The notes under the pieces are model-generated. The model worked only from the letters and a program-made list of their open reading frames with translations, did no database searches and was not told the DNA's origin. The position numbers and the translations under genes were made by a program. This document shows, in pieces, positions 35,064 to 44,712 of a stretch of DNA of 62,031 bases. The stretch is from Flavobacteriales bacterium UBA958 (lineage in GTDB: Bacteria; Bacteroidota; Bacteroidia; Flavobacteriales_D; Crocinitomicaceae): NCBI GenBank assembly GCA_002293045.1, contig DBCM01000011.1, positions 1 to 62,031 of the forward strand, given 5' to 3'. Numbering within the stretch: position 1 is the first letter of the stretch; each line of letters begins with the position of its first letter.

Positions 35064-36410
35064 ATGGATTTCACCCCCCTTTCTACCATCAGTCCCATTG
35101 ATGGCCGATATCATTCAAAAACAGCTGGCTTACAACCTTATTTCTCTGAGTTTGGACTAATACGCTACCGTGTTTTAATTGAAGTTGAGTACTTTATCTC
35201 GTTAATGCAAACCGGAATTATCCCAAACGTTGAAACCGTTAACGCAGAAACCTTGCGCAGTTGGTACCTGAACTTTTCACCTTCCGATGCCGAAAGCATT
35301 AAAACAATCGAGCGAACGACCAATCACGATGTAAAAGCTGTTGAATATTTCCTGAAAGATAAATTTGAGCAGCATGATTGGAGTTTTTGCTCAGAATTCA
35401 TTCATTTTGGGTTGACGTCACAAGACATAAATAATACGGCGATTCCCTTATCCCTGAAAGACGGCATTGCAAAAGAACTGTTCCCTGTGTACGAGGAAGT
35501 ACTCGGGAAGCTAAGATCCTTAGCAAGCATGTGGAAAGACATTCCCTTACTTGCCCGAACCCATGGACAACCGGCATCCCCTACCCGACTGGGTAAAGAA
35601 ATTCAAGTATTTGCGGAACGTTTGGAAATTCAATTAAACGTGGCCAAACGAATCCCTTACGCATCAAAATTTGGCGGGGCAACTGGTAATTTCAATGCTC
35701 ACCATGTAGCATATCCAACCATTGATTGGGTAACCTTTGCCAATCATTTTTTAGGATCCCTCGGACTGTCGAGAAGTCAAACCACCACGCAAATTGAACA
35801 CTACGATTCCATGGCAGCGTTGTTTGACGCCATCAAGCGCATGAATACCATTCTCATAGATTTGAACCGAGACGTTTGGGCCTATATTTCGATGGACTAT
35901 TTTAAACAAAAACTTAAAGCAGGGGAAATTGGCTCGAGCGCCATGCCGCACAAAGTAAATCCCATCGATTTTGAAAATGCGGAGGGTAATCTTGGAATTG
36001 CCAACGCCATTTTTGAACATTTTTCCGCCAAACTCCCTATTTCTCGCCTTCAAAGAGACCTAACGGATTCTACGGTGTTACGTAATATAGGTACGCCGAT
36101 TGCGCATACCGTGATTGCATTGCGAGCCACGTTGGCAGGACTGGATAAGCTTGTATTGAATGAAGAAAAAATTCACAACGACTTAGAAAACAATTGGATG
36201 GTTGTTGCTGAAGCCATTCAAACGGTGCTCCGGCGAGAGAATTTCCCAAAACCATATGAGGCGCTCAAAGAATTAACCAGAACTCATGAACGAGTAACCA
36301 AGGAAACCATTCATCATTTTATTGATGGCTTGGCCGTAAGCGAGGCCGTGAAGCAAGAACTTAAAGCAATCAGCCCATGGACCTATTTAGGCATTCAGTT
36401 GGTAGATTAA
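35064..36410 (+). CDS. purB: Adenylosuccinate lyase
   Basis: A 448-residue fumarase/aspartase-superfamily enzyme used twice in purine synthesis (SAICAR and adenylosuccinate cleavage). The signature SSAMPHKVNPIDFENAEGN with catalytic Ser, HFGLTSQDINNTA, and ARTHGQPASPTRLGKE are present. ATG 35064 (MDFTPLSTISPIDGRY) is chosen; the TTG at 35046 lies within the promoter box. Its end overlaps the next gene by 34 bases. Confidence 0.96.
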   Translation: MDFTPLSTISPIDGRYHSKTAGLQPYFSEFGLIRYRVLIEVEYFISLMQTGIIPNVETVNAETLRSWYLNFSPSDAESIKTIERTTNHDVKAVEYFLKDKFEQHDWSFCSEFIHFGLTSQDINNTAIPLSLKDGIAKELFPVYEEVLGKLRSLASMWKDIPLLARTHGQPASPTRLGKEIQVFAERLEIQLNVAKRIPYASKFGGATGNFNAHHVAYPTIDWVTFANHFLGSLGLSRSQTTTQIEHYDSMAALFDAIKRMNTILIDLNRDVWAYISMDYFKQKLKAGEIGSSAMPHKVNPIDFENAEGNLGIANAIFEHFSAKLPISRLQRDLTDSTVLRNIGTPIAHTVIALRATLAGLDKLVLNEEKIHNDLENNWMVVAEAIQTVLRRENFPKPYEALKELTRTHERVTKETIHHFIDGLAVSEAVKQELKAISPWTYLGIQLVD

Positions 36411-37954
36411 TCCTACTGCTTTGTGTTCCCATAAACCTTGGGTTCACCCAAGCGTTGCCTGTAAATTGGGGCCCCTTGGAAGCGCAGATTGGACAATTAT
36501 TGGATGTTTTACCCGTACAATCAGGCGACTTCTACACCCTTCGCTACACGGGGGGGGTGCTTGGATCTTATCGAACTACGTGGCACAACCAGCTGGCTTT
36601 CGTGGAACAAAATCGCATTAAACCCATCACTGAAATCGGCATTGGAACCCTGGAAACAGGCACCTATTTTGCAGGACAACTCCATCTCTTTATTAGCGAT
36701 AAAAGCAACGGGACGATGTCCTTGTTCCGAAAACCAGGCGCGAACGATTCTCCACAAAATTCGGAGTTACTTTGCAGTTACCAAGACAATCGCATGGGGG
36801 CACAGCCAAATTTTCAAGTGGCACAATCCCAAAACAGGCAGTTTTTAGTCGTATTTTACGACATACCGGGCAGAAAAGAAAATCGGGATGTCTATGGGTA
36901 TGTGGTGTTTGATTCCACCTTCTCAAAAATACAGCAAGGTGAGTACATGCTGCCTTTTGGTGGAAATATGAGCACTATTAATGAGCATCACATTACGAAC
37001 CAAGGGGAATATCTGCTTGTTGTCACCGAACACAAGGATCGTAACGATCGGTTTTTTGGGAGAAACTGGGAAAATTACAAAGCACTTCATGTGTATCGTA
37101 TTGCTAAGGACTCCCTGCAATCCTATCGCATTGCACTTGAGGATAAACGCATTGACGACATTTTAATGAGCAGCAATGAACAAAACCAGGTGGTTATGAC
37201 CGGACTTTATGGGCGGGGAAATCGCTCCGGCCTTGAAGGGGTGTTAACCGTTACCTTGGATATTACCAGAGACAGTATTGTAGGGTATAACTATGCCACG
37301 TTTAACCAAGAAATATTTGAGGAAACACTCCTGGAAAAACAAATGAATCGAGTCACTCGACGCATGGATACACGAGGCGATAGTCCACAGATTTATTCTT
37401 ACAAGCTCAGACAACTGCAAACCCTTGAAGACGGGTCGCACATTGGATTTATGGAACAATATTATGAACGAACATACACAAATTATGATTCCCGTACAGG
37501 AATTACTACAGTAGTAAACTATTACTACTACATGGATATTATTGCGTTTAAATTAGATTTCAAAGGCGCGTTTCTTTGGGGAAAACGGATTCCGAAAAGT
37601 CAAATTTCCATGAATGACAATGGTCCGTTTAGCTCCTTTATTGCCTGTAATAATGAAACCTTTGCCTATGTAATTTTTAATGATAGTAAGCGGAATTATT
37701 CCGAAGATGGTGTTTTTGACGCGGCTGCAAATTCCTTGGATGGCTTAAGTTTGAGCAATCGCAGAAACGTGGTTGCTTTAGCTAAGATTGACTTAAAAAC
37801 GGGATCCATTGAACGCACTGTTTTCTTCAGTAAAAAAGAACTTGCCGCCTTGGTGATTCCGAAACAAATCCAAATCGATTGGAAAAACAAAGAACTTTTA
37901 ATGTATGCCATAAACCGTAACCGAGAAAAATTTGGAATTCTTTCGTTTAAATAG
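36377..37954 (+). CDS. Secreted protein of unknown function
   Basis: A 525-residue protein with a signal peptide (about 1-26, ending GFTQA). The mature part is beta-rich with repeated short strands (for example LFISDKSNGTMSLFRK, FLVVFYDIPGRKENRD, VYGYVVFDSTFSKIQ), suggesting a beta-propeller-like or similar periplasmic fold; no domain is recognised. It lacks a lipobox and a T9SS domain. It overlaps purB upstream and the M1 peptidase downstream (23 bases), so all three may share a transcript. Confidence 0.7.
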   Translation: MDLFRHSVGRLILLLCVPINLGFTQALPVNWGPLEAQIGQLLDVLPVQSGDFYTLRYTGGVLGSYRTTWHNQLAFVEQNRIKPITEIGIGTLETGTYFAGQLHLFISDKSNGTMSLFRKPGANDSPQNSELLCSYQDNRMGAQPNFQVAQSQNRQFLVVFYDIPGRKENRDVYGYVVFDSTFSKIQQGEYMLPFGGNMSTINEHHITNQGEYLLVVTEHKDRNDRFFGRNWENYKALHVYRIAKDSLQSYRIALEDKRIDDILMSSNEQNQVVMTGLYGRGNRSGLEGVLTVTLDITRDSIVGYNYATFNQEIFEETLLEKQMNRVTRRMDTRGDSPQIYSYKLRQLQTLEDGSHIGFMEQYYERTYTNYDSRTGITTVVNYYYYMDIIAFKLDFKGAFLWGKRIPKSQISMNDNGPFSSFIACNNETFAYVIFNDSKRNYSEDGVFDAAANSLDGLSLSNRRNVVALAKIDLKTGSIERTVFFSKKELAALVIPKQIQIDWKNKELLMYAINRNREKFGILSFK

Positions 37955-39890
37955 TATTGTAATCGCTGCCGCGCTTTTTCTGTTCAGTTGTAAAACAGAA
38001 ACGGATAAAAATGTCACGCTGACAGAATCCATTAATGTATCCGTTCAGGATCCACATTCGTATTCAAACATCAAGGAAATTCGTACCGAGCACTTGAGTT
38101 TAGACCTTGAAATTAATTTCGACAATAAAACATTGTACGGCGTTGCTCGTCATCAAATGAGTACGTCTAAGTCAACTACTGCCATCTTCGATATTCATGG
38201 CCAAGTAATACAGAAAATTACGGTCGGAAAAAAAGGATCGGAAAAAGAAGCGGATTTTGTCATTGGTAAAATGGATCCAGATTCTGTGCTTGGACAACCC
38301 TTGGTGGTTAGTATTCCACGAGGGACCACCTTCATTAACATCTACTATCAAACGTCTTCACAATGTGATGCCTTAGAATGGGTGGAGTCCAAACATACGG
38401 CCTCTGGAAAATTTCCCTATCTATACTCCCAAGGGCAAGCCATCCTTACTCGGAGCTGGATTCCCCTTCAAGATTCTCCATCGAATCGCTTTACCTATGA
38501 TGCTACGTTGCATGTTCCCCCCGGGATGATGGCGCTTATGAGTGCGGAAAATCCCAAACAAAAAGCTACAGATGGGACCTATCATTTTGAGATGAAATTA
38601 CCCATTCCATCCTACTTAATCGCATTAACTGTCGGAGATATTGAATATAGAGCATTCAATAAACAATGTGGGGTATATGCTGAAGCCCCCATGCTTGAAC
38701 GTGCCGCAACAGAATTCCAGGATTTACCACGGATGATTACTGTCGCAGAATCGCTTTACGGACCCTATGCTTGGGGAAGATACGATGTAATTGTACAGCA
38801 CAAATCCTTTCCGTTTGGGGGAATGGAAAACCCCATGCTTACCTTTATTAATCCTTCCATTGTTGCCGGGGATAGAAGTTTGGTATCTGTCATTGCCCAT
38901 GAACTCGCGCATTCATGGTCGGGGAATTTAGTCACCAACCAATCATGGAATGACTTCTGGCTCAATGAGGGTTTTACCGTGTATATTGAACATCGCATCA
39001 TGGAAGAATTGTACGGAAAAGAACTTTCCAATACGCTTTGTGAAATCGAACATTTTGAATTAGGCGAAGAACTAAAACTCATTGCCGCCTCATCACATCC
39101 AGAGGATGCTCGTTTGTATGGTTCATTAAAAGGACGAAATCCAGACGATGGAATGACCAGTGTGGCCTATGTTAAAGGCGCGTATTTCCTTAAAACCCTC
39201 GAGGCAACGGTTGGAAGAAAAAAAATGGATGCCTTTGTAACAGACTATTTCGAACGATATAAATTCAAAACAATTAGAACAGAACAATTTCATACCTTTT
39301 TAAATAAAAACTTACTTTACCCAAACAACATTGAATTCAATACCGATGAGTGGTTTTACTTGGAAGGGTTACCTGTAAATTCGATTACCATTAAATCCAA
39401 ACGCTTAGATTTAATGCGGAGCTATGCAAAGCGAACGAACGCGGGTGAAGATATATTTGCTCCAGTAAAAAAGATTCGGTGGATACCGGTAAAAGGGAAA
39501 AAGAAAAAACGCCGAGAAACCTATACAGAACAGCTGAATACAAGGGCTTTTATTACCCAGGAATGGCAAACCTATTTAAGAAATCTATCGCTCGGGATCG
39601 ATACAGCCCGCTTAGAACAAATTGATCAATACGCACATTTTAGTGAGGCGAATGACGAATTAAAATTTGAATGGTTTTTACTTAATATTAAAAAGGAAAA
39701 CCGTTCGATTCGCGATAAATTAAAGGTGTTTCTTGTGGAAACGGGAAGAAGGAAGTACATCTTGCCGCTGTATCGGGCACTGTGTGCTAATGCGAAGGAT
39801 AAGGTGTGGGCAGAGCAAGTTTTCAGGGAGGCTATGGGGGGATATCACTCGGTATCCAGAAATTCGATTGCCTCGTTATTTAATCAATGA
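37932..39890 (+). CDS. M1 family aminopeptidase lipoprotein
   Basis: A 652-residue gluzincin. Exopeptidase motif FGGMENPML, zinc motif HELAHSW with the third ligand Glu 18 residues later in NEGF, and catalytic Tyr region downstream are conserved. The C-terminal helical domain (about 480-652) is of the leukotriene A4 hydrolase type. The N-terminus has a lipobox (LFLFSC, Cys about 20), so it is probably anchored in the envelope. A basic insert KGKKKKRRE lies near residue 520. It removes N-terminal amino acids from peptides. Confidence 0.9.
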   Translation: MEFFRLNSIVIAAALFLFSCKTETDKNVTLTESINVSVQDPHSYSNIKEIRTEHLSLDLEINFDNKTLYGVARHQMSTSKSTTAIFDIHGQVIQKITVGKKGSEKEADFVIGKMDPDSVLGQPLVVSIPRGTTFINIYYQTSSQCDALEWVESKHTASGKFPYLYSQGQAILTRSWIPLQDSPSNRFTYDATLHVPPGMMALMSAENPKQKATDGTYHFEMKLPIPSYLIALTVGDIEYRAFNKQCGVYAEAPMLERAATEFQDLPRMITVAESLYGPYAWGRYDVIVQHKSFPFGGMENPMLTFINPSIVAGDRSLVSVIAHELAHSWSGNLVTNQSWNDFWLNEGFTVYIEHRIMEELYGKELSNTLCEIEHFELGEELKLIAASSHPEDARLYGSLKGRNPDDGMTSVAYVKGAYFLKTLEATVGRKKMDAFVTDYFERYKFKTIRTEQFHTFLNKNLLYPNNIEFNTDEWFYLEGLPVNSITIKSKRLDLMRSYAKRTNAGEDIFAPVKKIRWIPVKGKKKKRRETYTEQLNTRAFITQEWQTYLRNLSLGIDTARLEQIDQYAHFSEANDELKFEWFLLNIKKENRSIRDKLKVFLVETGRRKYILPLYRALCANAKDKVWAEQVFREAMGGYHSVSRNSIASLFNQ

Positions 39891-39895
39891 TCTGA

Positions 39896-42067
39896 TTAAT
39901 TCGCGATTTCACTCATAAAGCGAATTCTCACTAAGCGCAATTCTTCCTCTGAATACAAGCCATCAAACTCATGATACGCATGAATAATATCATCCGATTC
40001 CGCCTGATTGAAGTAGTCAAAAATTTCTTCTTGCTCCGTTGGGTCTATTTTATTATCGATGTAATAACTCAAGTTAACCCGAGTTCCTGAGGCGACAATG
40101 GATTCGATTTCCTCCAGGATTTCATTGTAGTTTTTTCCTTGAGAACGAGCGATGTCTTCTAAGGAAAGTTTGCGGTCGATGTTTTGAATTAATTGAACCT
40201 TAAGGCCTGACTTATTCACTAAAGATTTCATGAAGAAATCTTGGGGACGATCAATGTCGTGCTCTTCAACATAGGCAGCAATCAACGCTACAAAAGGCTC
40301 TCCAAAGCGCTGGGCTTTTCCTGTACCAACTCCCTGAACGTGGGTAAGCTCTTCCATGGTAATTGGATACTGCAAGCACATGTCTTTGAGGGAGGGTTCT
40401 TGAAAAACTACAAAAGGAGGCACCCCCATCTGCTTCGCTACCGATTTTCTTAAATCTACCAATTGCTCATACAACAACTCATCAAAAGCACTGCCTTTAC
40501 CCGTTTGAACAAAACCATCTGCATCATCCGTGTTTGAAAAATCATGCTCTTTAAGCAAAAGAAAAGAGGACGGTTTATTAATAAATGCTTTGCCCTCAGG
40601 GGTTAACTTTAAAATACCGAACGACTCCACATCTTTTTCTAACAAGTTCCCGATCAAGGCTTGACGAATAACCGCATTCCAAAAATGCTCATCTCGGTCT
40701 TTTCCGGATCCAAACCCTTCAAAAGTCTCGTGCTTAAACGATTTAATTTCCGAGGTAATCATTCCTGCTAGGTAAGCGCAATAATGCCGCGCTTTAAACT
40801 GCTCTTCTAATTCACGAACCGCCTTCAGCAGGGTCAACACAAATTCACTTCCTTCTCGTCGCTCTCTTGGGTTTTTGCAATTATCGCACTGTTCGTTGCA
40901 CAGTTTCTCGTCGAAGTGCTCTCCGAAATAATGTAAAATATACTTCCGACGGCACACAGACGTTTCGGCATAGGAAACGATTTCATTCAATAATTGTCGG
41001 CCTATTTCTTGCTCAGTGATGGGCTTTCCAGCAAGGAATTTATCGAGTTTTTCGATATCCTTGTACGAATAAAACGCCAAACAAACCCCGATTCCACCGT
41101 CGCGGCCCGCACGACCTGTTTCTTGATAATAACTTTCCAAACTTTTAGGGATGTCGTGATGAATCACGTAGCGAACATCCGGCTTGTCGATGCCCATTCC
41201 AAAAGCAATAGTTGCAACGATGACACTCGCTTCCTCCATCAAGAATAAATCCTGATGCTTTCCGCGTGTTTCGGCGTCTAAGCCTGCATGATAGGGCAAG
41301 GCTTGAATCCCATTCACTTGGAGTAATTCCGCGATTTCCTCCACCTTTTTACGACTCAAACAGTAAATGATACCACTTTCATTCGCGTGCGACTTTACAT
41401 ACCTAATGATCTGTTTTTCTACCTCGCGTTTCGGTCGAATTTCATAGAATAAATTATCCCGATTAAACGAAGCCTTGTACAAGGTGGCATCGAGCATGTT
41501 TAAGTTCTTCTGAATATCCAATTGCACCTTGGGGGTGGCAGTAGCGGTTAACGCGATAATTGGGACGTTTGATATTTTCTCAAAAATCTCTCTTAATCGA
41601 CGATACTCTGGACGGAAATCATGGCCCCATTCAGAAATACAATGGGCCTCATCAATGGCGAAAAACGAAACGTTTACGCTGGAAAGAAAGTCTATGTTCT
41701 CTTGCTTCGTAAGCGACTCTGGGGCCACGTAAAGCATTTTAGTTACGCCAGATACAATATCCTTCTTAACCTGAGTAATTTCATGCTTAGACAGCGAGGA
41801 ATTCATGAAATGCGCCACGCTTCCGTTGTCACTGACATAACGGATGGCATCTACCTGATTCTTCATGAGTGCAATCAAGGGAGAAACAATGATTGCTGTT
41901 CCTTCCATGAGTAAGGCGGGAAGTTGGTAACACATCGATTTCCCTCCACCCGTTGGCATAATCACAAAAGTGTTTTTGCCCTCAAGAATGTTTGTGATAA
42001 TGGCTTTTTGTTCTCCCTTGAACGCGGAAAAACCAAAATAGTGATGAAGCGCTTGTTGTAACTCCAT
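39896..42067 (-). CDS. recQ: ATP-dependent DNA helicase RecQ
   Basis: A 723-residue helicase. Motif I is MPTGGGKS, motif II is DEAHCISEWGHDFRPEY, motif VI is QETGRAGRDG; the RQC domain carries four zinc-binding Cys (C-RRKYIL..C..QCDNC) and an HRDC domain (about 520-600) follows. A C-terminal helical tail completes the protein. It unwinds forks and recombination intermediates. I start at ATG 42067 (MELQQALHHYFGF); an upstream TTG at 42100 would add 11 residues. It converges on the M1 peptidase gene with only 5 bases between. Confidence 0.94.
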   Translation of the reverse strand: MELQQALHHYFGFSAFKGEQKAIITNILEGKNTFVIMPTGGGKSMCYQLPALLMEGTAIIVSPLIALMKNQVDAIRYVSDNGSVAHFMNSSLSKHEITQVKKDIVSGVTKMLYVAPESLTKQENIDFLSSVNVSFFAIDEAHCISEWGHDFRPEYRRLREIFEKISNVPIIALTATATPKVQLDIQKNLNMLDATLYKASFNRDNLFYEIRPKREVEKQIIRYVKSHANESGIIYCLSRKKVEEIAELLQVNGIQALPYHAGLDAETRGKHQDLFLMEEASVIVATIAFGMGIDKPDVRYVIHHDIPKSLESYYQETGRAGRDGGIGVCLAFYSYKDIEKLDKFLAGKPITEQEIGRQLLNEIVSYAETSVCRRKYILHYFGEHFDEKLCNEQCDNCKNPRERREGSEFVLTLLKAVRELEEQFKARHYCAYLAGMITSEIKSFKHETFEGFGSGKDRDEHFWNAVIRQALIGNLLEKDVESFGILKLTPEGKAFINKPSSFLLLKEHDFSNTDDADGFVQTGKGSAFDELLYEQLVDLRKSVAKQMGVPPFVVFQEPSLKDMCLQYPITMEELTHVQGVGTGKAQRFGEPFVALIAAYVEEHDIDRPQDFFMKSLVNKSGLKVQLIQNIDRKLSLEDIARSQGKNYNEILEEIESIVASGTRVNLSYYIDNKIDPTEQEEIFDYFNQAESDDIIHAYHEFDGLYSEEELRLVRIRFMSEIAN

Positions 42068-42239
42068 TCGCTGTTCAGTTTCTATTTGTGTTGTGGCCAA
42101 AATGTATGATTAACTCGATGTTATAAAAGTGTAAAATTGACACTTTCTATTTGTTACTCAAAGTTAAGAACAAACAAGCAAAAAACAAGTTGGTTTAGAA
42201 ATTTTAGGAAATATTTTTTTAATCTAATCTTAATAAAGC

Positions 42240-42833
42240 TTAACCGTTGTAAGCCACCACATTTTTCACCTCAGGCAAATGCTGTTTCAATAAGGTTTCA
42301 ATGCCCCCTTTTAGCGTTGCTGTGGAGGAGGGGCACCCGGAGCATGATCCTTTCAAGATTAAATTAACCACGCCGTCTTTGAATCCCACATAATCAATTG
42401 CTCCCCCATCGTTTTCTACTGCTGGACGCACGTATTGATCCAACAAGGCTAAAATAGGCTCATCAATTTCACTGGGTTCAGCAATCTCAGGACGATCTGC
42501 TGCCGCCTGTTTTTCGGCTGCTACCGGCATTTTAATAAGGACCTCGTTTCCTTGGGCAATAAAATCACGAATAAATTCGCGCAATTCCATGGTAATGAAA
42601 TCCCAAGGCACATTATCTGTTTTGGTGACCGTTACAAAATTTGCTGCAATGAAAACCGCTTTCACAAATGGGAAATTAAACAAAGCTTCGGCCAAGGGAG
42701 AATATCCCACGGCATCTTGCCTCTTCACAAATTCAACAGAATCCCCTGTGGCTAGTAAATACTTGTTCGCTACAAACTTCATGGTTGTAGGATTTGGAGT
42801 CATTTCAGCATATACGGAAACAGGAACATTCAT
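42240..42833 (-). CDS. nfuA: NifU/Nfu-type iron-sulfur cluster scaffold protein
   Basis: A 197-residue protein. Residues 1-95 match the Nfu N-terminal (Scaffold protein Nfu/NifU N) domain (ETPNPTTMKF-type start, here EMTPNPTTMKFV). Residues ~115-197 are the NifU C-terminal domain with the cluster-binding GSCSGCPSS (C164, C167). It should carry a 4Fe-4S cluster at the dimer interface and pass it to apo-proteins. Its promoter box lies 15 bases upstream. Confidence 0.9.
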   Translation of the reverse strand: MNVPVSVYAEMTPNPTTMKFVANKYLLATGDSVEFVKRQDAVGYSPLAEALFNFPFVKAVFIAANFVTVTKTDNVPWDFITMELREFIRDFIAQGNEVLIKMPVAAEKQAAADRPEIAEPSEIDEPILALLDQYVRPAVENDGGAIDYVGFKDGVVNLILKGSCSGCPSSTATLKGGIETLLKQHLPEVKNVVAYNG

Positions 42834-42848
42834 GATTTCTTTTTTTTA

Positions 42849-42856
42849 CAAAATTA
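42849..42856 (-). promoter_or_regulatory. -7 box of the Nfu gene
   Basis: Minus strand TAATTTTG, an exact TAnnTTTG match, 15 bases before the ATG. Confidence 0.55.
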
Positions 42857-42866
42857 CGGACAATAA

Positions 42867-43751
42867 CTAATACCCCGAGATTGCGAGCTGAAAATATGCA
42901 CGAGGCGATCGAACCCGTGTTTTATCGAAGGTTGGATAGCCTAGTTGGTCCAGCATGGGATAAACCACCGCCTTCGTTGCTTGTCTTTTGTGCCACACAG
43001 ACGCATGTGCAATTTGATTCTGCAAGGCATCCCTTACTTGCTCTGCATCTATTCCCAGTTCCACACCAAGGGTTTGCCATCCCAAGGCATATTGAACGCC
43101 TCCGAATAAAATCCCATGCGAAGTCTTCCCAAAGGGATTCGAAGATAAATCTTTGTATCGCTGTTGTTTTCCTTGGCGCTCATTTTCTTTCACTGGTAAG
43201 CCACTCGCCTCTCCGGTCCAAAGCCGAACCCCCAGATGCCCAGACCACAGCAGTTCACGATATCGATACAACAGCGTAGCCGTACGAAACCGGTCCTTTC
43301 CTTGTCCTGCAAAAAAATCATTTTCGAGCATTAAAGAATGTCGCTTGATTTCGCCTCGAAAAGCTCCTGAAAACTGGCTGGTACCTGCATTATCCAAATA
43401 AACGATGTATGCATAACCGAACGAACTTTCACGCGAAAAATAATTATTCAAGGCACCCAACTCCAAATCCCGAACCGACGTGTTTTTCCCTGTGGCTATG
43501 GAAGCGCCCAGATAGGATCGAGATTCGATGAATTGCTTGCGTCCCCCAAAATCCCCCAGCCTGTAAGACAAATCACTCCCGAGCGTTAGGAGAAAAGAAC
43601 CATATTCCAGTCCTGCATGTGCACCAATTCCGTAATAATGTTGGTGACTTCCAATGCTAGCCGAAAGACGGAACCCTAAAAAAATAGTTTGAGAAAAACC
43701 GACGAAATGTATCCCAAAGACCAGCAGAAAAACAATGCGTTTAAGACACAT
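42867..43751 (-). CDS. Secreted protein resembling the polymorphic toxin type 23 domain
   Basis: A 294-residue protein with a signal peptide (about 1-21, ending GFSQ). The mature part is rich in beta strands; LENDFFAGQGKDRFRTATLLYRY and the later IDAEQVRDALQNQIAHASVW (each as a separate motif) resemble the Bacteroidota family annotated as bacterial toxin 23. No secretion leader or immunity gene is visible next to it, so a toxin role is doubtful; an outer-membrane barrel is an alternative. ATG 43751 overlaps the folD stop (TAATG). Confidence 0.5.
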   Translation of the reverse strand: MCLKRIVFLLVFGIHFVGFSQTIFLGFRLSASIGSHQHYYGIGAHAGLEYGSFLLTLGSDLSYRLGDFGGRKQFIESRSYLGASIATGKNTSVRDLELGALNNYFSRESSFGYAYIVYLDNAGTSQFSGAFRGEIKRHSLMLENDFFAGQGKDRFRTATLLYRYRELLWSGHLGVRLWTGEASGLPVKENERQGKQQRYKDLSSNPFGKTSHGILFGGVQYALGWQTLGVELGIDAEQVRDALQNQIAHASVWHKRQATKAVVYPMLDQLGYPTFDKTRVRSPRAYFQLAISGY

Positions 43752-44629
43752 TACTTTCCTTTTAGTTCCATCGCTTTTAAGGTGTTCATCATGAGCGATG
43801 CAATCGTCATGGGGCCTACTCCTCCCGGAACGGGGGAAATCATGCTGCACTTCTCTGCTACATTCGCAAAATCAACATCGCCTGCCAAACGCCATCCTTT
43901 TTCTATGGAGGCATCTTCGATGCGGGTGGTTCCTACATCGATTACTACCGCACCTTCTTTGACCATATCCGCTGTTACAAACCCTGGCTGACCCACAGCT
44001 GCAATCAATATATCCGCGCTGCGACAAACTTCCGCTAGGTTTTCGGTTTTTGAATGTGCTAAAGTAACCGTACAATTTCCTGGGTTCGTGTTTCTACCCA
44101 ACATAATGGAAAGCGGCATCCCTACAATGTTGCTTCGACCAATGATGACACAGTTTTTTCCTTCTGTAACAATGTGTTTCCGTTTGATGAGCTCTAAAAT
44201 TCCCGCAGGTGTGGCGGGTAAAAAACCCGGTAAATTCACCACCATGTTTCCGAGATTTCTCGGATGAAACCCATCAACATCTTTCATTGGATCAATGGCT
44301 TGCGTTACTTTCAATTCATCAATGTGTGCCGGCAACGGAAGTTGAACAATAAAACCATCAATGCTCTTGTCTTCATTCAAGGATTGAACTTTTGCCAATA
44401 AAATTTCTTCAGGAACCGAGTCGTCGTAGCGGATCAAGGTACTTTCGAAACCAATTTCCTCACACGCTTTCACTTTGTTTTTAACGTAGGTCATTGAGGC
44501 ACCATCTGTTCCTACCAAGACTGCAGCCAAATGCGGAATTTTTTTACCGTCCGCCTTCCGTTGAAGGACCGCGTCTCGAAGTTCCAACTTTACCTCTTGA
44601 GCAATTGCTTTACCGTCAATGATTTCCAT
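43751..44629 (-). CDS. folD: Methylenetetrahydrofolate dehydrogenase / cyclohydrolase
   Basis: A 292-residue bifunctional enzyme of one-carbon metabolism. The catalytic Lys is in YVKNKVKACEEIG; GFIVQLPLPAHID, DVDGFHPRNLG and the NADP loop IGRSNIVGMPLS are present, with the ending VPGGVGPMTIASL. It starts directly after its own promoter box and is coupled to the downstream toxin-23-like gene. Confidence 0.96.
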   Translation of the reverse strand: MEIIDGKAIAQEVKLELRDAVLQRKADGKKIPHLAAVLVGTDGASMTYVKNKVKACEEIGFESTLIRYDDSVPEEILLAKVQSLNEDKSIDGFIVQLPLPAHIDELKVTQAIDPMKDVDGFHPRNLGNMVVNLPGFLPATPAGILELIKRKHIVTEGKNCVIIGRSNIVGMPLSIMLGRNTNPGNCTVTLAHSKTENLAEVCRSADILIAAVGQPGFVTADMVKEGAVVIDVGTTRIEDASIEKGWRLAGDVDFANVAEKCSMISPVPGGVGPMTIASLMMNTLKAMELKGK

Positions 44630-44633
44630 GTTG

Positions 44634-44696
44634 CAAAGTTAACTATAAAAGTGCAGACCTTGAACGATAGCTTTTCAACCATGTTCCGTATCTTTG
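44634..44696. promoter_or_regulatory. Divergent promoters of folD (minus) and the OM-barrel/bshA operon (plus)
   Basis: Minus strand TAACTTTG at 44634-44641 ends 4 bases before the folD ATG. Plus strand TATCTTTG at 44689-44696 ends 16 bases before the ATG at 44713. Both are exact TAnnTTTG matches. Confidence 0.6.
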
Positions 44697-44712
44697 TGGA
44701 AAACTAATACGC

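Noticed and set aside
42881..43401. Open frames of 132 and 82 codons on the plus strand
   Set aside because: Antisense shadows of the toxin-23-like gene with no homology-like motifs.
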